Positions 7,659-16,666 of a stretch of DNA of 64,000 bases are shown here, in pieces. The position numbers and the translations under genes are program-made. The notes beneath the pieces were generated by a model, which worked only from the letters and a program-made list of their open reading frames with translations, ran no database searches and was not told the origin of the DNA. Numbering within the stretch: the stretch's first letter is position 1; each line of letters opens with the position of its first letter. Source of the DNA: Azoarcus sp. (GTDB lineage Bacteria; Pseudomonadota; Gammaproteobacteria; Burkholderiales; Rhodocyclaceae); assembly GCA_031289095.1 (NCBI GenBank), contig JAITQD010000105.1, forward strand, positions 38,293 to 102,292. Reading direction: 5' to 3'.

Positions 7659-8966
7659 GTGATTGCCCTTTCCGTCCGGCGCGCATTCGCCGTGATCCTG
7701 CTGGCATGGGCCGGACTGGTTCCGCCCGATACGGCGTATGCCCAGGCGGGCAAGACCAGGGCTGAGATTCGTGCCAAACGTTCCGATCTCAGCAACATCA
7801 AGCGCCGCATCGGCAACTTGCAGCACGACCTGGAAAAGACCGAGGCGGCGCACGCCGAAGCGATCGCCGCCGTGGCCGAGGCCGAGCGCGAAGTCTCGAA
7901 AGCGGTGCGCGCCCTGCGTCAGGCGGTGGCCGAACGCACCGGGGCCGAACGCCAGCTCGCCGCGCTCGAAGCCGGACAGCGCGAACTCGAAACCCGTATC
8001 GCCGCCCGCCAGGAAGAACTCGGTGGCTGGCTGCGCCGCACTTACGTGTATGGCGCCGGCAAGGACGTCGCCGCCCTGCTGGCGGCGCGCGATCCCAACC
8101 AGCTCATGCGCGATGCCTATTACCTCGAACGCCTGGGCCGCGTGCGCCTGGAATTGATCGAGGGCCTGCGCGGCGACCTGACACTACAGGCTGGGCGCGC
8201 CGCTCACATCGCCGCGCGCCGGGAGTCCCTTGTGCGTATCGAGGCGGATCGCCGCCGCCGTCAGGAAAGGCTGGAAGAAACCCATGCCAGTCGCCGCAAG
8301 GCGCTGGAAAAAATCGTACTCACGCTGAAATCGCAACGCGAACGGGTCAGCGCGCTCAAGGCCGATGAGGAAAGGCTCACGCAGGTCGTCAACACCTTGG
8401 TGCAGAATGCCCTCGAAGCCGAGGCGCGCGCCGAGACTGCGCGGCGCGAGCGCGAACGCGCCCAGACGCGCGCCACCCCGGCGCCTTCGCCGCGTCTTGA
8501 AAAACCGGCGACAGAACCCGTGGTCGGCAAGGTGCGCGAAGCCGCCGGGCCGGCCTCGTCGGGGGTGAGTTTCGCGCAACTGCGTGGCAGGCTGAACTTC
8601 CCGGTGACCGGCGAACTCATTGGCCGTTTCGGTTCGTCGCGGGCCGGGCGGGGCACGGCTTGGCGCGGCGTCTTCATTCGCGCCGTCAACGGCGCGGAGG
8701 TACGCGCGGTCAGCGATGGAGAAGTCGTGTTTTCGGACTGGCTGCGCGGCTATGGCAACCTGTTGATCGTCGATCATGGTGGCGGTTATCTTTCCATCTA
8801 TGGCAACAACGATGCGCTCTACAAGGAAGTCGGCGACACCGTGCGCGGCGGCGAGGCCATCGCCAGCGTCGGCGCGGGCGGGGCGGAAGCGGATTCCGGC
8901 CTATACTTCGAAATCCGCCACCGGGGACAGGCCGTCGACCCGATGCAGTGGGTAAAACTCAGATAA
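7659..8966 (+). CDS. envC: EnvC-type murein hydrolase activator (degenerate LytM/M23)
   Basis: Periplasmic activator of the cell-division amidases. Predicted 435 residues: signal peptide (about 1-27, ending AYA), a long coiled-coil region (about 35-300), and a C-terminal LytM/M23 fold from about 320. The LytM zinc site is lost: the usual HLHFE is replaced by GLYFEIRHRG and the usual YAH by IYGNND, as in E. coli EnvC, so it should activate amidases rather than cut peptidoglycan. The GTG at 7659 directly precedes the signal peptide; the open frame upstream only overlaps gpmA. AmiC, a likely client, is encoded at about 59-60 kb. Confidence 0.88.
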   Translation: MIALSVRRAFAVILLAWAGLVPPDTAYAQAGKTRAEIRAKRSDLSNIKRRIGNLQHDLEKTEAAHAEAIAAVAEAEREVSKAVRALRQAVAERTGAERQLAALEAGQRELETRIAARQEELGGWLRRTYVYGAGKDVAALLAARDPNQLMRDAYYLERLGRVRLELIEGLRGDLTLQAGRAAHIAARRESLVRIEADRRRRQERLEETHASRRKALEKIVLTLKSQRERVSALKADEERLTQVVNTLVQNALEAEARAETARRERERAQTRATPAPSPRLEKPATEPVVGKVREAAGPASSGVSFAQLRGRLNFPVTGELIGRFGSSRAGRGTAWRGVFIRAVNGAEVRAVSDGEVVFSDWLRGYGNLLIVDHGGGYLSIYGNNDALYKEVGDTVRGGEAIASVGAGGAEADSGLYFEIRHRGQAVDPMQWVKLR

Positions 8967-8983
8967 CGTTTCGTGGAGCGCTC

Positions 8984-10390
8984 ATGCCCAACAGCAAGTT
9001 GAAACAGTTCGGTCTGGTGATGGTCGGCGTCCTGGCCGGCATCATGCTCAGCCTGAATTTTTCCGCCAACGCCGACAAACTCGGGGCGCAGCCCTTGCCG
9101 GTCGAGGAATTGCGTGCTTTCGCCGACGTGTTCAACGTCGTCAAGCGTGACTACGTAGAGCCGGTCGACGACAAGAAACTGTTCACGCAGGCGATCACCG
9201 GCATGCTGAGCGGTCTCGATCCGCATTCGGCCTATCTCGACGCCAGCGCCCTGAAGGAGCTTCAGATCAACACCCGGGGCGAGTTCGGCGGTCTCGGTAT
9301 CGAAGTCAGCATGGAAGACGGCTTCGTCAAGGTGGTGTCGCCGATCGAGGACACCCCGGCGTTCCGCGCTGGCATCAAGGCGGGCGACTTCATCATCAAG
9401 ATCGACGACACCCTGGTCAAGGGCATGAACCTGGACGAAGCGGTCAAGCGCATGCGCGGCAAGCCCTTGACCAAAATCGTCCTGACGCTGGCGCGCAAAG
9501 GCGAAGCGCAACCCATCGTGGTCAACCTGATGCGCGAAGTCATCAAGGCGCAGAGTGTCAAATCCAGGCTGGCCGAACCCGGTTACGGCTACCTGCGGGT
9601 AACGCAGTTTCAGGAAAATACCGTCCCGTCGGTGATCGAACATCTCGCCAAGCTGGCAAAAGACGGGAAACCGAAAGGGCTGGTGTTCGACCTGCGCAAC
9701 GATCCGGGCGGTCTCCTCAACGGCGCGGTCGGCGTGGCGGCGGCCTTCCTGCCGGGAGGCTCAATGGTGGTGACGACCAATGGCCGTACCGAGGGCGCGC
9801 AACGTGAATACCGCGCCTCCCTTGGCGATTACCTGTCGGGCGACGCCCTGCGCGCGCTGCCGCCCTGGACGCGCGACGTGCCGATGGTGGTGCTGGTCAA
9901 TGGCGGCTCGGCCTCGGCCTCAGAGGTCGTCGCTGGCGCGCTTCAGGATCACAAGCGCGCCACGATCATGGGCACCCGCACCTTCGGCAAGGGGTCGGTG
10001 CAGACTATCCTGCCGCTCGCCAATGCCGCCGCGCTCAAGCTCACCACGGCGCGCTACTACACTCCGAATGGCCGTTCGATCCAGGCCAAGGGCATCGACC
10101 CCGATATCGTCGTCGAGGAATCCGCCCAGGGCGGCTCTGCCCAGCGCCTGCGCGAGGCCGATCTCCAGGGGCACCTTGGCAACGACCGCGACCCCGATGC
10201 CGACATCAAGCCGGAAGACAGCAAGGCGCTTGACGCCGCCCGTGCCGAACGGCCCAAGCCATTCGAGTTCGGCAGCGCCGATGACTACCAGTTCGTGCAG
10301 GCGCTCAACCAGCTCAAGGGCCTGCCAGTGGATAAAAGCGCGAGCGCGCCTGCGAAAAAAGCACCATTGGCGGGAAAGGACAAAATTTGA
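8984..10390 (+). CDS. ctpA: C-terminal processing protease, S41 family (CtpA/Prc-like)
   Basis: Exported serine protease that trims periplasmic proteins from their C termini. Predicted 468 residues: N-terminal signal or anchor (about 7-28), PDZ domain (about 80-165, beginning GGLGIEVSMEDG), and the S41 catalytic core with nucleophile Ser in NGGSASASE and the general-base Lys in TFGKGSVQT, about 25 residues later. The usual GRSIQAKGIDPDI closes the core, and the tail is Lys/Ala-rich. The start codon follows GTGGAG. It lies 17 bases after envC; the envC-ctpA order downstream of gpmA is widely conserved. Confidence 0.94.
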   Translation: MPNSKLKQFGLVMVGVLAGIMLSLNFSANADKLGAQPLPVEELRAFADVFNVVKRDYVEPVDDKKLFTQAITGMLSGLDPHSAYLDASALKELQINTRGEFGGLGIEVSMEDGFVKVVSPIEDTPAFRAGIKAGDFIIKIDDTLVKGMNLDEAVKRMRGKPLTKIVLTLARKGEAQPIVVNLMREVIKAQSVKSRLAEPGYGYLRVTQFQENTVPSVIEHLAKLAKDGKPKGLVFDLRNDPGGLLNGAVGVAAAFLPGGSMVVTTNGRTEGAQREYRASLGDYLSGDALRALPPWTRDVPMVVLVNGGSASASEVVAGALQDHKRATIMGTRTFGKGSVQTILPLANAAALKLTTARYYTPNGRSIQAKGIDPDIVVEESAQGGSAQRLREADLQGHLGNDRDPDADIKPEDSKALDAARAERPKPFEFGSADDYQFVQALNQLKGLPVDKSASAPAKKAPLAGKDKI

Positions 10391-10482
10391 TTTCAAGGCG
10401 GGCGCCTTTCCTCCCCGTTTCGGTTCCGGCTGAAGGAGACGTACAGTGAGATTGCGCTTCATCTTTCGCGCGCCCGCATGTC

Positions 10483-11280
10483 GTGTCTGATTTTTCCCCG
10501 GTCTCGCCTGCTTCCGATATGGACGCCGGGCGTCGTTTCGGCGGCATCGCGCGGCTTTACGGCGACGGGGCGCTCGTCCGTCTGGCGGCGGCAAGGGTTG
10601 GGGTAATCGGTCTCGGCGGTGTGGGTTCCTGGGTGGCCGAGGCGCTGGCGCGCAGCGGTGTCGGTATGTTGCGGCTGGTCGATCTCGACAGCATTGCCGA
10701 ATCCAACATCAATCGCCAGGTTCATGCCCTCGATGACACGCTCGGGCAGGCCAAGGTGGGGGCAATGGCGGCGCGCATACGGGGCATCAATCCGCAGTGC
10801 CGGGTGGAGACGGTGGAAGATTTTCTCACCCCCGAAAACGCGACCGGTTTGTTGGGCGATGTCGATGCGGCGGTCGATGCCATCGACGATGTGCGGGCCA
10901 AGGTCGCCATTGCCGTCCATTGCCGGCGGGAGCGCCTGCCCCTGCTGATGGCGGGCGGGGCGGGCGGCAAAACCGATCCGCGCCGGATACGGGTCGGCGA
11001 TCTGGCGCATACCGAACAAGACCCGTTGCTCTCCAGGGTGCGGTCGCGCCTGCGCCGCGAGCACGGTTTTACGCGCACGCCTGGCAAGGATTTCGGTATT
11101 GAAGCGGTGTATTCGGATGAGCCTTTGCGGCGTCCGGCGGCGTGCGCCAGCGGCGCGCCGCAGGGGCTGTCGTGCGCCGGTTACGGTTCGAGCATGGCCA
11201 TGACGGCGGGCGTCGGTCTTTTCATCGCGGCGCGCATGCTTGAACGCCTGCTGCGCGCGCGGCGCGGGGAAGGCGAGTGA
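10483..11280 (+). CDS. tcdA: tRNA threonylcarbamoyladenosine dehydratase TcdA
   Basis: E1-like (ThiF/MoeB fold) ATP-dependent enzyme that cyclises t6A37 of tRNA to ct6A. Predicted 265 residues. The nucleotide site GLGGVGSWVAEALARSG, the DLDSIAESNINRQ adenylation signature and GGKTDPRRI are visible. The C-terminal CASGAPQGLSCAGYGSS is characteristic of the TcdA branch rather than ThiF. The start used is a GTG; an ATG 12 codons downstream (MDAGRRFGG) is a reasonable alternative. Its stop overlaps the next start by four bases (GTGA). Confidence 0.92.
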   Translation: MSDFSPVSPASDMDAGRRFGGIARLYGDGALVRLAAARVGVIGLGGVGSWVAEALARSGVGMLRLVDLDSIAESNINRQVHALDDTLGQAKVGAMAARIRGINPQCRVETVEDFLTPENATGLLGDVDAAVDAIDDVRAKVAIAVHCRRERLPLLMAGGAGGKTDPRRIRVGDLAHTEQDPLLSRVRSRLRREHGFTRTPGKDFGIEAVYSDEPLRRPAACASGAPQGLSCAGYGSSMAMTAGVGLFIAARMLERLLRARRGEGE

Positions 11281-11651
11281 ACGCGCTCGTCCTGCTCGGC
11301 CATGGGTCGCGCGATCCCGGCTGGGTCGCGCCGCTCGTGCGGGTGCGGGAAGTGGTGACGCACGCCAGACCGGCACTTGCGGTCGAACTGGCTTTTTTGG
11401 AGTTCATGTCGCCGACGCTGGAGGAAGCCGTGGCTGCGCTGGCCGGATGCGGCGCGACGCGAATCGTCGTCGCGCCGGTCTTTCTCGCCCAGGGGGGACA
11501 CCTCAGGCGCGACTTGCCGGCGCGGCTTGATTCGTTGCGCCAGCGGTATCCGGCCTGCACCTTGCGGCTCGCCACGGTGGCCGGCGAGGCTCCCGGGGTG
11601 ATCGCGGCCATCGCCGCCCATGTCGGCGCGCAGGCGGATTTGCCTGGGTGA
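11277..11651 (+). CDS. cbiX: CbiX-type sirohydrochlorin chelatase
   Basis: Small class II chelatase that inserts Co2+ or Fe2+ into sirohydrochlorin. At 124 residues it matches the short CbiXS form, which works as a homodimer. The metal-binding histidines are in GHGSRDPGW (His9) and QGGHLRRDLP. The start is a GTG overlapping the tcdA stop. No other siroheme or cobalamin synthesis genes are nearby, so cobalt versus iron cannot be decided from context. Confidence 0.88.
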   Translation: MNALVLLGHGSRDPGWVAPLVRVREVVTHARPALAVELAFLEFMSPTLEEAVAALAGCGATRIVVAPVFLAQGGHLRRDLPARLDSLRQRYPACTLRLATVAGEAPGVIAAIAAHVGAQADLPG

Positions 11652-11670
11652 CGAGAGGCCGCGCGCGGGG

Positions 11671-12408
11671 TCAAGCCGGCGCGGCAGGAAGCGGATCAGA
11701 AGGCGCGGCAGGAAGCGGTGCAGGGGGTGCGGCAGGACGCGCCGGACGCACCGGGCGAGGAACCGCTGGCGTGCGTGGGATGTTGAAACCGCGTGGCGGC
11801 GGCGCGAAAGGTTCGATTGTGTAGCGCTTGCCATGCTTTTCACAGTCGGCGAGCACGTTCTCGACGTTTTCCATGAAGCTGGCCGAGCCTTGCTCCAGAA
11901 GTTGATCCTTGCTGTCGCCAAACAGGTCGCTGTCGAGCGAAATACCGGGCGAAAACGTCAGGGTGCGGGCGGCGTAGGGATCTTCCCGCGCTGCATTCGG
12001 GTCGCCGCCGGCCCAACGGTAGAGAATTTTGCCCTCCCGCCAATGAACGACGACTTCCTTGCGCGGTGCGCTCTTGTTCTTGCGGTCGCGCGGCAACACA
12101 TAGCCCACGGCGCAGAAGTGGTTCGTGGTCTTGAAGCTGTCGTCCATCTTGTCGACGATCAGGTTTTTGAGTTCGGTCTCGATGATGCTGAAGTTGTAGT
12201 CGGACTCAAAGTCGAAATGTCCCACCGGATAGGGCGGCTTGAAGATGAGGATCGAAAAGTCTTCCCGCGGCTCCTGCATCTCCGGTGGCGCTTGCACGAT
12301 TTCTTCCTGATCTTCCAGCGAAAATTCCGTTTCCAGCGGATTTTCCATGCCATGGTGCAGCAGCAGGGAGATCAAGAACAGCAATGCGAAAATCGAAAGC
12401 AGCCTCAT
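11671..12408 (-). CDS. hypothetical exported protein with Pro/Ala-rich tail
   Basis: Predicted 245 residues, not recognised. The N terminus (residues 1-19) is a hydrophobic signal or anchor. The middle part is acidic, then mixed, and includes a well-ordered-looking stretch FCAVGYVLPRDRKNK and VVVHWREGKILYRWAGG. The last 40 residues are almost only Pro, Ala and Arg, with an eight-residue repeat PLPAAPSD. Codon usage matches the GC-rich neighbours, which supports a resident gene. It converges on cbiX (19 bases between stops). The proline tail could cross the periplasm or bind a partner, but nothing in the sequence identifies one. Confidence 0.65.
   Translation of the reverse strand: MRLLSIFALLFLISLLLHHGMENPLETEFSLEDQEEIVQAPPEMQEPREDFSILIFKPPYPVGHFDFESDYNFSIIETELKNLIVDKMDDSFKTTNHFCAVGYVLPRDRKNKSAPRKEVVVHWREGKILYRWAGGDPNAAREDPYAARTLTFSPGISLDSDLFGDSKDQLLEQGSASFMENVENVLADCEKHGKRYTIEPFAPPPRGFNIPRTPAVPRPVRPARPAAPPAPLPAAPSDPLPAAPA
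11678..11718. repeat. 24-bp-period direct repeat in the proline-rich tail
   Basis: The 17-base unit GGCGCGGCAGGAAGCGG occurs at 11678-11694 and again at 11702-11718, exactly 24 bases apart, producing the eight-residue protein repeat at the end of the preceding hypothetical gene. A third, degenerate unit follows near 11727. Confidence 0.85.
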
Positions 12409-12656
12409 TTCAAGTTCCTGTCATTTCCCGGATGCAGAACCCGCACCGGCGTGCCGCCAGCCCGCGAGGCGCACGGGAATTCTCCCAAAATTCGGACATG
12501 GCGTACGAACGGATTCATTCTAGCCATGGATGATCGGCAAGTTCAAATTACGCATTGGCCTCCGTGCTCCCCCCCGCCCGTTTCGCGCTGGCGGAACCGT
12601 GCCGCTGTCGTTCTCGTGGGATAATCACCCTTTCGATATTCCACGCTGTTTGCTCC

Positions 12657-13607
12657 ATGTCCGTCACCCTGCCTGATTTTTCCACCGGTTGCCTCGTCGT
12701 CGTGGGCGACGTCATGCTCGACCGCTATTGGCACGGCGCCGCCACGCGCATTTCTCCCGAAGCGCCAGTACCGGTAGTGAAGGTGGAAAACGACGAGTTC
12801 CGCGCTGGCGGTGCGGGTAACGTGGCGCTCAACGCCGCTTCGCTGGGGGCGACGACACGCCTGGTCGGTCTGGTCGGGCGGGACGAGGCGGCGCAGTTGT
12901 TGTTTGAGAAGCTCACGGCGGGTGGGGTGCATTGTAGCCTGGTCGATGTGCCAGGACACCCGACAATCACCAAGTTGCGGGTCATCAGCCGTCATCAACA
13001 ACTCCTCCGACTTGATTTCGAGAGCGATTTCGCTGGGGCGGAGCCGGCGGGCATCGACGGCCACTTTGCCGCCGTGCTCGACAACGTCGGTGCGGTGGTG
13101 TTCTCCGACTACGGCAAGGGCACGCTCGCCCAGATCGCAACGCTGATTGCGGCGGCGCGCGCGCAGGGGCTGCCAGTGGCGGTCGACCCCAAAGGCGGCG
13201 ACTTTGAACGCTACAGAAATGCCTCAGTCATTACGCCGAACATGAGCGAATTCGAGGCCGTGGTCGGGCGTTGCCCCGACGAACGGGCGGTCAGGGAACG
13301 TGGCGAGGCGCTGCGCGACCGGCTGGGACTCGACGCGCTGCTCATCACGCGCTCGGAGCGCGGCATGACGCTGTTGCAGAAAGGCGAACCCGTCCTCGAT
13401 TTGCCCACCCGCGCCCGCGACGTGTTCGACGTCACCGGCGCGGGCGATACCGTGGTTGCGGTGCTCGGGGCCAGCCTTGCCTGCGGACTCGACCTGCCCC
13501 ATGCCATGCAATTGGCCAACGTCGCCGCCGGTATCGTGGTCGGCAAACTCGGCACCGCCACCGTGAGCCGTACCGAACTTGCCAGGGCGCTGGCGCATTC
13601 CGCATAA
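12657..13607 (+). CDS. rfaE1: D-glycero-beta-D-manno-heptose-7-phosphate kinase
   Basis: PfkB-family sugar kinase that phosphorylates heptose-7-phosphate at C1 on the way to ADP-heptose for the LPS core. Predicted 316 residues. Signatures: [28 protein letters not shown], and the PfkB signature [15 protein letters not shown] with the catalytic Asp. The adenylyltransferase domain (RfaE2/HldC) that is fused in E. coli HldE is absent here and must be encoded elsewhere. The ATG at 12657 fits the family start; the frame open upstream is not conserved. First gene of the LPS core block. Confidence 0.93.
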   Translation: MSVTLPDFSTGCLVVVGDVMLDRYWHGAATRISPEAPVPVVKVENDEFRAGGAGNVALNAASLGATTRLVGLVGRDEAAQLLFEKLTAGGVHCSLVDVPGHPTITKLRVISRHQQLLRLDFESDFAGAEPAGIDGHFAAVLDNVGAVVFSDYGKGTLAQIATLIAAARAQGLPVAVDPKGGDFERYRNASVITPNMSEFEAVVGRCPDERAVRERGEALRDRLGLDALLITRSERGMTLLQKGEPVLDLPTRARDVFDVTGAGDTVVAVLGASLACGLDLPHAMQLANVAAGIVVGKLGTATVSRTELARALAHSA

Positions 13608-13623
13608 AGACAGGAGATTCTCC

Positions 13624-14589
13624 ATGATCATCGTCACCGGCGGCGCCGGTTTTATCGGCAGCAACATCGTGCAGGGCCTCAACGCCCGCGGCGTCAGCGA
13701 CATCCTGGTGGTCGATGACCTCAGCGACGGTCACAAGTGCCTGAATCTGGCCGACGCCAACATCCGCGACTATCTCGACAAGGACGACTTCATCGCCCGC
13801 GTCGGCAAGGGCGAGGACTTCGGCGCGGTCGAAGCGGTGTTCCACGAGGGGGCTTGTTCGTCGACCACCGAGTGGGACGGGCGCTTTGTGATGAAGGTGA
13901 ATTTTGAATACACCAAGGCGTTGCTGGCCTGGTGCGTGACGCGCGGGACGCCGTTCATCTACGCTTCCTCGGCCTCGGTCTATGGCATGGGGCCGGTCTT
14001 CCGCGAGGTGCGCGAGTGTGAACGCCCGCTCAACATGTACGCCTATTCCAAGTTTCTGCTCGACTGCCATTTTCGCGCACGCGCGGGCGGCATCGCCAGC
14101 CAGGTGGCGGGGTTGCGCTACTTCAACGTCTACGGCCCCCGGGAACGGCACAAGGGTGCGATGGCGAGCGTGGCTTTTCACGTCGACAGCCAGTTGCACA
14201 GCAGCGGTCGCCTGCGTCTTTTCGAGGGTTCCGACGGTTACGGGCCGGGCGAACAGCAGCGCGACTTCATCCACGTCGACGACGTTGTGGCCGTCAACCT
14301 GTGGCTGTTCGATCATCCCTACATCTCGGGCATTTTCAACGTGGGCACTGGCCGGGCGCAGAGCTTCAACGACGTGGCGCGTGCCGCGATCGACTGGTAT
14401 CGCCGTCGGCTCGGCGACAACGGCTTCGGCGGCATCGACTACATTCCCTTCCCCGATCACCTCAAGGGTCGCTACCAGAGCTTCACTGAGGCCGACATGT
14501 CGGCGCTGCGCGCTGCCGGGTGCGAGCACGCCTTCATGGACGTCGCCACGGGCGTGACGCGCTACCTCGACTGGCTGCACCGGGATTGA
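13624..14589 (+). CDS. rfaD: ADP-L-glycero-D-manno-heptose-6-epimerase
   Basis: NADP-dependent short-chain epimerase (HldD) that converts ADP-D,D-heptose to ADP-L,D-heptose, the donor for WaaC and WaaF. Predicted 321 residues. The Rossmann motif is [10 protein letters not shown] near the N terminus; the active-site YAYSK pattern is seen as [17 protein letters not shown] and [10 protein letters not shown] are family signatures. It starts 16 bases after rfaE1, with AGGAGA before the ATG. It acts immediately after the RfaE1 pathway. Confidence 0.96.
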   Translation: MIIVTGGAGFIGSNIVQGLNARGVSDILVVDDLSDGHKCLNLADANIRDYLDKDDFIARVGKGEDFGAVEAVFHEGACSSTTEWDGRFVMKVNFEYTKALLAWCVTRGTPFIYASSASVYGMGPVFREVRECERPLNMYAYSKFLLDCHFRARAGGIASQVAGLRYFNVYGPRERHKGAMASVAFHVDSQLHSSGRLRLFEGSDGYGPGEQQRDFIHVDDVVAVNLWLFDHPYISGIFNVGTGRAQSFNDVARAAIDWYRRRLGDNGFGGIDYIPFPDHLKGRYQSFTEADMSALRAAGCEHAFMDVATGVTRYLDWLHRD

Positions 14590-14598
14590 CGCTGGACG

Positions 14599-15615
14599 AT
14601 GCGCAAAATTCTGGTGGTGGGGCCGTCGTGGGTCGGCGACATGGTGATGGCGCAGAGCCTGTTCATGAGCCTGAAAACAGGCGGCGAGTGTGGCATCGAC
14701 GTACTTGCGCCGGCTTGGTCGCTGCCGATTCTCGCCCGTATGCCGGAGGTGCGGCGCGGCGTGGTCATGCCGCTCGGGCATGGCCGGCTCGGACTGGGAG
14801 TACGCTGGCGGCTCGGGCGCGAACTCGCCGCTGAACGGTACGATCAGGCCATCGTGCTGCCCGGTTCGTTCAAGTCCGCACTCGCACCTTTTTTCGCCCG
14901 CATCCCGCAGCGCACCGGCTTTCGCGGCGAGATGCGCTACGGTCTCCTCAACGACGTGCGCCCGCTTGATCGTGCCCTGTTGCCGATGACGGTGCAGCGT
15001 TTCGTCGCCCTCGGTCAGCCGACCGGTGTCATGACCGCAACGCCGGTCTTCCGCGTGCCACGGCTGGTTGCCGACGCGGCCAACCAACACACGCTGGCCG
15101 AGCGTTTCGGGTTCGACGCGGCGCGTCCGGCCATCGCCTTCATGCCTGGGGCGGAATACGGCCCCGCCAAGCAGTGGCCGCCCGCGCATTACGCCGCGCT
15201 TGCCCGCCTGCTCGTTGCGCGTGGTTTCCAGGTCTGGGTGTTGGGGTCAAAAAAAGACGGCGACGCCGCGCGCCCGATTGCCGAAGGCAACGAGGGCGTG
15301 TTCGACCTCACCGGGCACACCGAACTTGGCGATGCGGTCGATCTGCTCGCCCTGGCGCGCGCTGCCGTCACCAACGATTCCGGTCTCATGCATGTCGCCG
15401 CCGCGCTTGATGTGCCGTTGGCGGCCATTTTCGGTTCGAGTAGTCCCGAGCACACGCCGCCGTTGAGCGCCAAAGTCGCCATTGAATCTCTGCGGCTATC
15501 GTGCGCTCCCTGTTTCGAGCGTCGTTGTCCGCTCGGCCACACCCGTTGTCTGACCGATATTGCCCCGGCGCAGGTCTTGGCGGCGCTGGAGCCATTTCTT
15601 GTGGAGGCGTATTGA
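14599..15615 (+). CDS. waaF: ADP-heptose:LPS heptosyltransferase II
   Basis: GT9-family transferase adding the second heptose of the inner core at the cytoplasmic face of the inner membrane. Predicted 338 residues. The start MRKILVVGPSWVGDMVMAQ, the donor-site FMPGAEYGPAKQWP, the TNDSGLMHVAAALD motif and a C-terminal cysteine-rich CAPCFERRCPLGHTRC are characteristic. The stop codon at 15613-15615 lies inside a promoter-like sequence that probably serves the inserted effector/immunity genes downstream. Confidence 0.95.
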   Translation: MRKILVVGPSWVGDMVMAQSLFMSLKTGGECGIDVLAPAWSLPILARMPEVRRGVVMPLGHGRLGLGVRWRLGRELAAERYDQAIVLPGSFKSALAPFFARIPQRTGFRGEMRYGLLNDVRPLDRALLPMTVQRFVALGQPTGVMTATPVFRVPRLVADAANQHTLAERFGFDAARPAIAFMPGAEYGPAKQWPPAHYAALARLLVARGFQVWVLGSKKDGDAARPIAEGNEGVFDLTGHTELGDAVDLLALARAAVTNDSGLMHVAAALDVPLAAIFGSSSPEHTPPLSAKVAIESLRLSCAPCFERRCPLGHTRCLTDIAPAQVLAALEPFLVEAY

Positions 15616-15640
15616 CGTGTCTATTTATGCTACGTACGAT
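15612..15640 (+). promoter_or_regulatory. sigma-70-like promoter for the tai4-tae4 pair
   Basis: TTGACG (5/6 to the -35 consensus) at 15612-15617 is followed by exactly 17 bases and TACGAT (4/6 to the -10) at 15635-15640. It overlaps the waaF stop codon and lies 39 bases ahead of the immunity gene start, so the pair can be expressed apart from the LPS operon. Confidence 0.55.
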
Positions 15641-15678
15641 GCCGCAATTCCGCATTCATTTTTGTGAGGAGATGAGAA

Positions 15679-16122
15679 ATGGGAAGATGTACCCTATTTT
15701 CCGGGAAGCCGCTGTTGCGGAGGGTGTTTTTGGCATTTGCCACGCTTGCGGTTTTGCCAGCGTTCGCGCACCCGCAAGACACTATTCTGAAAAATGAGGG
15801 GCTCCTGTTCGGAGATAAATTGCCGCCTTCTCATGGTAGGTCTATATTCACTAATAGAAATATCTTGTCTCTACAGTCGTTTCTGAACTCATACCGTAGT
15901 GCAGATGCGGAAGAACAAAATGCTGCCTACGCATTCCTGTTGGGTGTTGTTGATGCAACGGAAGGGAAAGAATGGTGTAGTTATAGGGTATTAAAAACAA
16001 TTTCCATCCTTGAAACACTCGCTATGGAGTTTAAAGATTTTGACCCATCCAGGTATGATGAACGTGCGGCTTATGTCATCACGGAAGTCCTGAAAAAATA
16101 CCATCCTTGTAAGGGGCACTGA
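15679..16122 (+). CDS. tai4: Rap1a/Tai4-type immunity protein
   Basis: Predicted 147-residue periplasmic immunity protein against a type VI secretion amidase. A signal peptide covers residues 1-30 (cleavage after AFA). The mature part has the Rap1a/Tai pattern: SLQSFLNSYR, a helix AAYAFLLGVVDATEG, then EWCSYR, and a closing ITEVLKKYHPC, with the two family cysteines. GAGGAG stands upstream of the ATG. It is one base ahead of the Tae4-like gene and has clearly lower GC than waaF and waaC on either side. Immunity proteins of this family bind the cognate amidase in the periplasm and protect the producing cell. Confidence 0.82.
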   Translation: MGRCTLFSGKPLLRRVFLAFATLAVLPAFAHPQDTILKNEGLLFGDKLPPSHGRSIFTNRNILSLQSFLNSYRSADAEEQNAAYAFLLGVVDATEGKEWCSYRVLKTISILETLAMEFKDFDPSRYDERAAYVITEVLKKYHPCKGH

Positions 16123-16123
16123 G

Positions 16124-16615
16124 ATGAAGCCAGTATTTTCTACGTTGAAAAAGAATCACTATTCATCTGATGAGAATAGCCCGGATTACAAGGGAAAAAC
16201 GGATGTTTACAATGAAATTGGCTACGATTTCGGCAAGCTGGTTGCACAGAACGGCCAGTATGGAAACACATGCGCTGTGCGCATGAGTCTGGCTCTGCTC
16301 AAATCGAACGTCAATTTCGGGCATCCGATCAGCCGCCTGGTAATAAAGAGCGGCCCTTATAAGGGGCGTTTTGTTGGCACAGGCGCGAAAACATTAGCGG
16401 ATGCGCTGGCATCTCCGACGGTTCTGGGTAAGCCGTTAACCGGGGAAAAAGCGAAAGATGCGATAGAAACCAAACGGGGTATCGTCCTTTTTTATGATTG
16501 GCCGGGCTATTCCAGAGGCGGTCATATCGACCTGATCGAGCCAGGAAGTATCTGTCACTCGTCATGTTTTTTCAAAGAAGGCCTCAAGGAACTCTGGTTC
16601 TGGCCGCTGGATTGA
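16124..16615 (+). CDS. tae4: Tae4-family type VI secretion amidase effector
   Basis: Predicted 163-residue papain-like NlpC/P60-type peptidoglycan amidase; Tae4 enzymes cut between D-Glu and meso-DAP in a rival cell's wall. The catalytic Cys50 lies in YGNTCAVRMSLAL and His134 in RGGHIDLIE. Cys144 and Cys148 (SICHSSC) match the family's C-terminal disulfide, and the protein ends FWPLD. There is no signal peptide, as expected for T6SS delivery. It is translationally linked to the preceding immunity gene. No T6SS structural gene, Hcp, VgrG or PAAR protein is in the window, so it is an orphan effector locus. Confidence 0.85.
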   Translation: MKPVFSTLKKNHYSSDENSPDYKGKTDVYNEIGYDFGKLVAQNGQYGNTCAVRMSLALLKSNVNFGHPISRLVIKSGPYKGRFVGTGAKTLADALASPTVLGKPLTGEKAKDAIETKRGIVLFYDWPGYSRGGHIDLIEPGSICHSSCFFKEGLKELWFWPLD

Positions 16616-16666
16616 ACCTGGGAATTCCCCGCACAACCCCTTGCATCCTTTCCCCGCAACGCCTCC

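Noticed and set aside
13432..15189. 585-codon open frame on the minus strand
   Set aside because: Antisense of rfaE1, rfaD and waaF, all of which have clear signatures.
15679..16615. A complete T6SS locus
   Set aside because: Only an amidase-like and an immunity-like gene are present; no Hcp, VgrG, PAAR or Tss gene was found on either side.
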